Shown here: in pieces, positions 6,515 through 11,032 of the stretch
Layout: every line of letters begins with the position of its first letter
Position numbering within the stretch: the first letter of the stretch is position 1
From: Alphaproteobacteria bacterium
Lineage (GTDB): Bacteria; Pseudomonadota; Alphaproteobacteria; ATCC43930; CGMCC-115725
Direction of reading: 5' to 3'
Assembly: GCA_019241915.1 (NCBI GenBank)
Contig: JAFAWI010000120.1
Location: 1-11,032, forward strand
DNA length: 11,032 nt
Translations under genes and position numbers: made by a program
The notes under the pieces: model-generated
What the model was told of the DNA's origin: nothing
Database searches by the model: none
The model's input: the letters and a program-made list of their open reading frames with translations, nothing else

Positions 6515-8542
6515 ATGACCGATGCTGCGAAAGGCCACCGCTGCGCTGTGCTGGTCGGCCCGTATCTTTCGGGCAAGACGACGCTGCTCGAGGCGATGCT
6601 GCATTCGAGCGGCACGACCTCACGGCGCGGCAGCGTGCGCGACGGTTCCGCCGTCGGCGACCATGTGGCGGAGGCGCGGGCGCGGCAGATGTCGACCGAA
6701 ATGAACGTCGCCGAGGCGACGTTTCTCGGTGACAAATGGACGATCCTCGACTGTCCGGGTTCGGTAGAGCTTGCGTACGAGGCGCAGCAGGCGATGCTTG
6801 CCGCCGACGTCGCGGTCGTGGTCTGCGAGCCGGAGGTCGAGCGCGCGGTGACCGTGAGCGCGCTGCTGCGCTTTCTCGACCGCCACAACATCCCGCATAT
6901 GATTTTTATCAACAAGCTCGACAGCGCCGGCGCGCGGGTGCGCGATGTGCTGGCGGCGCTGCAATCCTATTCGGAGCGCCCGCTGGTGCTGCGCCAGGTG
7001 CCGCTGCGCGACGGCGAGGACATCACGGGTTATGTCGATCTGGTTTCCGAGCGCGCCTACCGCTACAAGCCGGGCCAGGCGTCCGACCTGATCCAGCTTC
7101 CCTCCGGGTTCTGGGACGCCGAGGCCGATACGCGGACCAGCCTCGTCGAGAAGCTCGCCGATTTTGACGACGAGCTGCTGGAAAAACTGCTTGAGGACGT
7201 CCAGCCCTCAAAGGAAGAGATTTACGAGCACTTGAAGAAAGAGGTCAGCGCGGCGCAGATCGTGCCGGTGCTGGTCGGTGCCGGGCTGCAGGATCACGGC
7301 GTGCGGCGGCTGTGGAAAGCGCTGCGCCACGACACACCCGGCCCGCAAGCGGCAGCCGAGCGTCTCGGCGTCCCGGCTGGCGGCGAGGCGTTGGCGCAGG
7401 TGATCAAGACCTACCACTTGCCGCATACCGGCAAGCTGTCGCTGAGCCGGGTGTGGCGTGGCACGATCTCCGAAGGCAACGTGCTCAATGGGGTGCGCGT
7501 CGCCGGCATCGTCCGCATCACCGGCGCGCAGCAGGAAAAGGTCAATACGGCCGGCGTCGGCGAGGTGGTCGGCTTCACCCGGATGGAGGAAATCGCCACC
7601 GGGACGGTGCTGACCCCGTCGGGCAAGGGCGAGCAACTGCCGGTGCCGGAGAAGCCGCAGCCCGTGTTCGGGCTTGCTGTCCACGCCGAGAAACGCGGCG
7701 ACGACGTCAAGCTGTCGGGTGCCATCGCCAAGCTGGTCGACGAAGACCCGGCGCTGCAACTGGAGCAGAACCAGGACACGCGCGAGATGGTGCTGTGGGG
7801 CCAGGGCGACGTGCACATCCAGATCGCGATCGACCGGCTGCGCAACCGTCACAACCTGGCCGTCGTTGGGCATCCGGCGCAGGTGCCGTACCGCGAAACA
7901 ATCCGCAAGGGTGCCGAGCAGCACTCGCGCTTCAAGCGGCAGTCCGGCGGTCACGGCCAGTTCGCCGACATCACCGTGCAGATCAAGGCCGAGCCGCGCG
8001 GCACCGGTTTTGTCTTCAAGGACAGCGTTGTCGGCGGCGCCATCCCGCGCAACTACATCCCGGCCGTCGAGGAAGGTATCGAGGAGGCGCTCAAAACCGG
8101 GCCGCTCGGCTTCCCGGTCGTCGATGTGTCGGTCAACCTGATCACCGGCCAGTTCCACGCGGTCGACAGCTCCGACATGGCCTTCAAGACCTGCGGCCGG
8201 CAGGCGATCCAGGAAGCGTTGCCGAAATGCGACCCGTTCCTGCTGGAGCCGATCGACGCCGTGGAGATTTCGGTGCCCAACGCATTCACCGCGCGCGTGC
8301 AGCGGCTGGTCTCGGGCCGGCGCGGCCAGATCCTCGGCTTCGACGGCAAGGAGGACTGGCCGAATTGGGACGTCGTGCGCGCGCACCTGCCGCAAAGCGA
8401 ACTGCACGACCTGATCGTCGAACTGCGTTCGCTGACGCTCGGCGTCGGCAGCTTCTCGCACCAGTTCGACCATATGCAGGAGCTCTCCGGAAAGCCGGCC
8501 GAGAAGGTGATCGCCTCGCGCGCCCAGGAAGCCGCGCAATAG
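6515..8542 (+). CDS. elongation factor G-like translational GTPase
   Basis: This 675-residue paralogue of EF-G belongs to the class annotated as elongation factor G-like (EF-G2-like); it probably binds ribosomes, but its task is not established. The G domain shows G1 GPYLSGKT (15-22), G3 DCPG (79-82) and G4 NKLD (133-136). The canonical switch I sequence RGITI is missing; the corresponding stretch reads RQMSTEMNVAEATF (57-70). Domain II follows from about 290, and domain III includes VHAEKRGDDVKLSGAIAKL. Domain IV keeps the decoding-centre loops: QSGGHGQFADI and GQFHAVDSSDMAFK, whose His matches the His essential for translocation in E. coli EF-G. Domain V ends with SFSHQFDHMQEL. The ATG at 6515 has GGAG (6505-6508) 6 bp upstream and gives the family N terminus. 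A housekeeping fusA is expected elsewhere, next to ribosomal protein genes. Confidence 0.92.
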   Translation: MTDAAKGHRCAVLVGPYLSGKTTLLEAMLHSSGTTSRRGSVRDGSAVGDHVAEARARQMSTEMNVAEATFLGDKWTILDCPGSVELAYEAQQAMLAADVAVVVCEPEVERAVTVSALLRFLDRHNIPHMIFINKLDSAGARVRDVLAALQSYSERPLVLRQVPLRDGEDITGYVDLVSERAYRYKPGQASDLIQLPSGFWDAEADTRTSLVEKLADFDDELLEKLLEDVQPSKEEIYEHLKKEVSAAQIVPVLVGAGLQDHGVRRLWKALRHDTPGPQAAAERLGVPAGGEALAQVIKTYHLPHTGKLSLSRVWRGTISEGNVLNGVRVAGIVRITGAQQEKVNTAGVGEVVGFTRMEEIATGTVLTPSGKGEQLPVPEKPQPVFGLAVHAEKRGDDVKLSGAIAKLVDEDPALQLEQNQDTREMVLWGQGDVHIQIAIDRLRNRHNLAVVGHPAQVPYRETIRKGAEQHSRFKRQSGGHGQFADITVQIKAEPRGTGFVFKDSVVGGAIPRNYIPAVEEGIEEALKTGPLGFPVVDVSVNLITGQFHAVDSSDMAFKTCGRQAIQEALPKCDPFLLEPIDAVEISVPNAFTARVQRLVSGRRGQILGFDGKEDWPNWDVVRAHLPQSELHDLIVELRSLTLGVGSFSHQFDHMQELSGKPAEKVIASRAQEAAQ

Positions 8543-8573
8543 CAGAGCGGACATAGCGCTGCGCCATTCCGTC

Positions 8574-8594
8574 GCGCGGCCGTGCCGGTCGCGC
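8574..8594 (+). terminator. GC-rich hairpin downstream of the EF-G-like gene
   Basis: About 30 bp after the stop, GCGCGGCCG (8574-8582) pairs with CGGTCGCGC (8586-8594) over nine positions, one of them G-U, around a 3-nt TGC loop. No T-run follows, so it is at best a weak or Rho-assisted terminator or a transcript-end stabiliser. Confidence 0.35.
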
Positions 8595-8659
8595 ATCCGT
8601 GATTTGGCGCCGCGCGTATCGGCGCTACATCCGCATGCAGCGGAGAGGCGGGGTAGGCG

Positions 8660-9628
8660 ATGCTGATACGACGCAGGCGGGGCTGGGAGCTTCCCGAAAA
8701 CGCGGCGACCGACGAGGCGGTCTATCTCGATCGCCGCCGGCTGATGCAGGGGCTGGCGGCAGGGCCGATCCTCGCCCCGGCGCTGTTCGGCGCCGGTGCG
8801 GCATGGGCGGCTGACCCGCCGGACCCGTCGGCCGGCCTCTACCCGGCGAAGCAGAACCCGAAATACACTCTGGGCCGAGCGATCACGCCTGAGAAGGACT
8901 CGACGACCTACAACAATTTCTACGAGTACGGCACCGACAAGGACGTCGTGCAGGCCGCGCAGCAGCTCAAAGTCCGGCCGTGGACGATCAAGATCGACGG
9001 CATGGTCGAGAAGCCGATGACGGTCGATATTGACGACCTGCTGAAGCAGATGCCGCTCGAGGAACGGCTCTACCGGCATCGCTGCGTCGAGGCGTGGTCG
9101 ATGGCGGTGCCGTGGACCGGGTTCCCGCTCGCCGCCTTCGTCGCGATGGCGAAGCCGCTCTCCTCGGCCAAGTACCTCAAGATGACGACGTTCATGGACC
9201 CGGCGATGGCGCCCGGCCAGAAGCAGTTCTTCTACCCTTGGCCCTATGTCGAAGGTCTGACTCTCGCCGAGGCCAACAACGAGCTGTCGTTCCTCGTGAC
9301 CGGTATGTACGGCAAGCCGCTCCCGAAGCAGGACGGGGCGCCGCTGCGCCTCGCGACGCCGTGGAAATACGGCTTCAAGTCGGTCAAATCGATCAACCGC
9401 TTCGAGTTCACCGACAAGCGGCCGCTGTCCTATTGGGAACAGCTGCAGGCGAGCGAATACGGGTTTTGGGCCAACGTGAACCCCGAGGTGCCGCACCCGC
9501 GCTGGAGCCAGGCGACCGAGCGCGTGCTCGGCACCAACGACCGCGTGCCGACGCAGCTCTACAACGGCTACGGCGAATTCGTCGCCTCGCTCTACGACGG
9601 GATGAAGGGCGAAAAGCTCTTCATGTGA
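8660..9628 (+). CDS. msrP: MsrP, periplasmic methionine-sulfoxide reductase catalytic subunit
   Basis: MsrP (YedY) is a molybdopterin enzyme that repairs oxidised methionine in periplasmic proteins, normally with electrons from the haem membrane protein MsrQ. The 322 residues begin with a twin-arginine signal: DRRRLMQ (24-30), a hydrophobic stretch, and AWA-AD cleavage near residues 50-51. The Mo-liganding cysteine is Cys142 in YRHRCVEAWSM. Further family blocks include PWTGFPLA, EANNELSFLVTGMYGKPLP, PLRLATPWKYGFKSVKSI and the C-terminal YNGYGEFVASLYDG. The start follows a purine-rich GGAGAGG/GGGTAGG region. The usual downstream partner msrQ is absent: the next gene is convergent. Electrons may come from an msrQ located elsewhere or from another donor. 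Confidence 0.95.
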   Translation: MLIRRRRGWELPENAATDEAVYLDRRRLMQGLAAGPILAPALFGAGAAWAADPPDPSAGLYPAKQNPKYTLGRAITPEKDSTTYNNFYEYGTDKDVVQAAQQLKVRPWTIKIDGMVEKPMTVDIDDLLKQMPLEERLYRHRCVEAWSMAVPWTGFPLAAFVAMAKPLSSAKYLKMTTFMDPAMAPGQKQFFYPWPYVEGLTLAEANNELSFLVTGMYGKPLPKQDGAPLRLATPWKYGFKSVKSINRFEFTDKRPLSYWEQLQASEYGFWANVNPEVPHPRWSQATERVLGTNDRVPTQLYNGYGEFVASLYDGMKGEKLFM

Positions 9629-9761
9629 AAATCGAGCGTCACTCGACGTCATCCCGATGCAGGCCGGGTCCACCCGTCAGCCGTCCGACCACTGAACTGC
9701 GGTCCCGTGCTTTGCGCTGAGCGGAATTCAAGCTGCCTACGCAGCGATGATAGGCTGCCGG
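9629..9761. other. convergent intergenic region with small hairpins
   Basis: The 133 bp between two convergent genes contain a 5-bp inverted repeat TCGAG/CTCGA (9632-9646) just after msrP, and GCTGC-CTAC-GCAGC (9732-9745) about 17 bp beyond the pphA stop. On the minus strand the latter is followed by TTGAATT. Either could assist termination, but neither has a proper T-run. No gene is visible. Confidence 0.3.
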
Positions 9762-10628
9762 TCAGCGCAAATATTTCTTTTCCACCGCTTTCATGGCCTG
9801 CACGCGCTGCAGCTCAAAAATGTCCTCGACCGAGGCGATCTGTTTGTCGATCTGGTGGATGCCGCCGTCGCGCTTGATCTGCGCGAACACCTGGCGCATG
9901 GCGCCGGCCGCGGCGCGGATTGCGTGGTTGGCATAGATCACGATCCTGATCTTGCCGAGCGCGCGCACCTTGTCCTCGGTCAAGTCGGGATAGGCCGTCG
10001 GAACGATGGTGAGCGGGATCCGCCCATCCCAGCGCTCGCAGAACGCCACGATCTCGTCCGGCGTCTTCCGCTTGGAGTGCACCAGCAGCAGGTCGGCACC
10101 GGCCTCGGCATAGGCGGCGCCCCGGCTCAGCGCCTCGTCGAGGCCGAGATCGGCGATCAACGCCTCGGTGCGGGCGATCACGACGAGGTCATGCTGCTTG
10201 CCCGCCGCGCCCGCGGCCTCGATCTTGCCCTGGAACTCCTCGACCCGCACCAGCTCCTGCCGGCCGCCGGCGAGCAGACTGGTGTCCTTGGGGAACAGCT
10301 TGTCCTCCATGACCACCGCCGCCGTGCCGGCCTCGGCGTAGGCGCGCACGACGTGCAGGACGTTGATCGCGTTGCCGTAGCCGGTGTCGATGTCGGCGAC
10401 AATCGGGATCGTCGTCTGCTGGACAATTGCGCGTGTCATGTCGAGATGCTGGGTGAACGAGAGGAGGCTGGCATCGGGCAAGCCGTACGCCGCCGACAGC
10501 TCGAACCCGCTCGCCCAGATGCCGTCGAACCCGGCTTCCTCGGCCAGCCGCGCCGACAGCGGGTTGTGAGCCGACATCAGCGTCACCAGGTCGCTCGCCG
10601 CGAATGTGTTTCTGAGCTTATTGGCCAT
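9762..10628 (-). CDS. pphA: phosphonopyruvate hydrolase-like enzyme (PEP mutase/isocitrate lyase superfamily)
   Basis: The predicted reaction is cleavage of the C-P bond of 3-phosphonopyruvate to pyruvate and phosphate, in phosphonoalanine catabolism. The 288 residues form one beta/alpha barrel: WASGFELSA (38-46), Mg-binding ADIDTGYGN (78-86), signature loop EDKLFPKDTSL (108-118), IARTEALI (151-158, Arg153) and VHSKRKTP (183-190, His184). PEP mutases that make phosphonates carry DKxFPKxNS; here the Asn is Thr116. As I recall, that is the change described for phosphonopyruvate hydrolase of Variovorax Pal2, and the following GRQELVR and EEFQGKI also resemble it. The methylisocitrate-lyase KKCGH motif is absent. 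ATG 10628 has GAGG about 5 bp upstream; an in-frame TTG at 10658 would extend into a repeat and is disfavoured. Other lyase or decarboxylase substrates of this superfamily remain possible. Confidence 0.82.
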   Translation of the reverse strand: MANKLRNTFAASDLVTLMSAHNPLSARLAEEAGFDGIWASGFELSAAYGLPDASLLSFTQHLDMTRAIVQQTTIPIVADIDTGYGNAINVLHVVRAYAEAGTAAVVMEDKLFPKDTSLLAGGRQELVRVEEFQGKIEAAGAAGKQHDLVVIARTEALIADLGLDEALSRGAAYAEAGADLLLVHSKRKTPDEIVAFCERWDGRIPLTIVPTAYPDLTEDKVRALGKIRIVIYANHAIRAAAGAMRQVFAQIKRDGGIHQIDKQIASVEDIFELQRVQAMKAVEKKYLR

Positions 10629-10651
10629 CCACGCCTCGAAAAAAGGCTTTC

Positions 10652-10798
10652 TCGCCAAGGACGCAAAGAAGACGCGAAGAGCACAAAGATTGTTTTCGGG
10701 GGCTGCGCCCCCAAAAATTAGGTTTCGGCTTGCGCGCTTCGCGGGTCACTTTGTGGGTCTACCTTCACGTCGTTTGCAAGGCTTTGCGTCCTTTGCGC
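10652..10798. repeat. nested imperfect inverted-repeat element (GCAAAGGACGCAAAG type)
   Basis: The left arm carries, in order, TCGCCAAGGACGCAAAG (10652-10668), GACGCGAAG (10671-10679) and CACAAAG (10682-10688). Read on the opposite strand, the right arm gives the same order: GCGCAAAGGACGCAAAG (10798-10782, 15 of 17 identical), GACGTGAAG (10771-10763, 8 of 9) and CACAAAG (10755-10749, 7 of 7). The spacers in the two arms differ in length. The middle contains the hairpin GGGGGC-TGC-GCCCCC (10698-10712) with partly complementary T and A runs around it. No open frame or transposase is associated. Words of the CTTTGCGTCCTTTGCG kind are, from memory, dispersed in many bacterial genomes, so a small mobile or structural repeat is likely. 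Confidence 0.7.
10698..10712. repeat. GGGGGC-TGC-GCCCCC hairpin
   Basis: A perfect 6-bp stem with a 3-nt loop sits inside the inverted-repeat element. TTTT precedes it and AAAAA follows it, so the stem could extend past a single unpaired C. Neither strand has a T-run after the stem, so it does not look like an intrinsic terminator; it is more like a REP-type palindrome. Confidence 0.6.
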
Positions 10799-10815
10799 TA
10801 CGTTGCATTTGACAC

Positions 10816-11032
10816 TTAAGCGGGCGCCGTCATCCGCATGATGTGGGCGGCGTCGCCGAGCGTTTCGATGTCGCGCACCGCAGCGATCAGCGCCGGCGCG
10901 TCGACAAAGGGTGCGCCGAATGCGGCACATTCGCTGACTTTGGCGTCGAGTTCGAGGTCGCTCATCGGCCGGCCAGGGGTGCCGCGGCCGTGCCGCACCG
11001 TCTCCTCGATCTTCGGTCCATCGGCCGTGTCG
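10816..11032 (-). CDS. MmgE/PrpD-family protein, C-terminal fragment (5' end outside window)
   Basis: Seventy-one codons of a minus-strand gene end at TAA (10818-10816); the rest lies beyond the right edge. The recognisable piece is HGRGTPGRPMSDLELDAKVS, which matches the usual C-terminal pattern of MmgE/PrpD proteins (a H-x-x-G-x-P-x-x-P-M-S/T-D-x-E-L-x-x-K block), followed by a helical end. The family includes 2-methylcitrate dehydratase and cis-aconitate decarboxylase, but most members in environmental alphaproteobacteria have unknown substrates. It lies upstream of pphA on the same strand, 187 bp away. The call rests on a short stretch and is moderately certain. Confidence 0.7.
   Translation of the reverse strand, partial: DTADGPKIEETVRHGRGTPGRPMSDLELDAKVSECAAFGAPFVDAPALIAAVRDIETLGDAAHIMRMTAPA

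Larger units (their letters stand above)
10629..10815. other. non-coding spacer between PrpD-like gene and pphA
   Basis: The 187 bp hold no supportable gene. Almost all of it is occupied by the nested inverted repeat described separately (10652-10798). I see no clear promoter for pphA on the minus strand, so pphA may be read through from the PrpD-like gene. Confidence 0.6.

Noticed and set aside
7208..9673. 821-codon open frame on the minus strand
   Set aside because: It runs antisense across both the EF-G-like gene and msrP, including their intergenic region, with no recognisable domain. It is a codon-bias shadow.
10629..10658. TTG start for pphA at 10658, adding 10 residues
   Set aside because: The added codons derive from the inverted-repeat arm. 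The ATG at 10628 has a nearby GAGG and matches the family's N-terminal length.
10698..10712. Intrinsic terminator at the GGGGGC/GCCCCC hairpin
   Set aside because: Neither strand has a T-run following the stem; the T run and A run flank it symmetrically, which fits a palindromic repeat better.
9747..10721. 324-codon plus-strand frame opposite pphA
   Set aside because: It is a mirror of the barrel enzyme on the minus strand and reads into the inverted repeat; no Shine-Dalgarno sequence or motif.

Overview
The window is GC-rich and densely coded. Its codon use, gene set and protein sequences point to an alphaproteobacterium of the Hyphomicrobiales (Rhizobiales), probably Bradyrhizobium/Rhodopseudomonas/Rhodoplanes-like. 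This rests on remembered family resemblance, not a search. No rRNA, tRNA, CRISPR array or insertion sequence is visible. The content is chromosomal housekeeping and accessory metabolism.

Left part (1-3053, minus strand): an ECF sigma factor (GTG start at 3053) is followed after 10 bp by a single-pass RskA-type anti-sigma factor. About 50 bp further on is uvrB, the excision-repair helicase subunit, which runs off the left edge. All three point the same way without a clear internal promoter. Divergent from them, behind a good sigma70-like promoter (TTCACA-17-TAAAAT), is a class I-beta aspartate aminotransferase (3217-4419).

Middle (4459-6323, plus strand): a compact three-gene unit encodes a six-TM membrane protein, a small winged-helix regulator that overlaps it by 14 bp, and a cis-prenyltransferase of a divergent UppS-like subfamily. 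A promoter (TTGCAT-16-TATGCT) with a perfect CTTTG-N5-CAAAG palindrome over its -10 end precedes the unit and is a likely autoregulatory operator. A 675-residue EF-G-like translational GTPase with an atypical switch I follows (6515-8542), then the Tat-exported molybdoenzyme MsrP (8660-9628), with no msrQ after it.

Right part (9762-11032, minus strand): a PEP-mutase-superfamily enzyme carries the phosphonopyruvate-hydrolase version of the signature loop (Thr instead of Asn). Upstream of it, in the same direction, is the C-terminal end of an MmgE/PrpD-family protein. The 187 bp between them are mostly a nested imperfect inverted repeat (10652-10798) built from GCAAAGGACGCAAAG-type words around a GGGGGC/GCCCCC hairpin. 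It looks like a dispersed non-coding repeat element.

I saw no wholly new system. The best leads are the regulator/membrane protein/cis-prenyltransferase unit with its operator, the inverted-repeat element, the sigma/anti-sigma/uvrB linkage, the orphan MsrP, and the phosphonopyruvate hydrolase beside an MmgE/PrpD gene.
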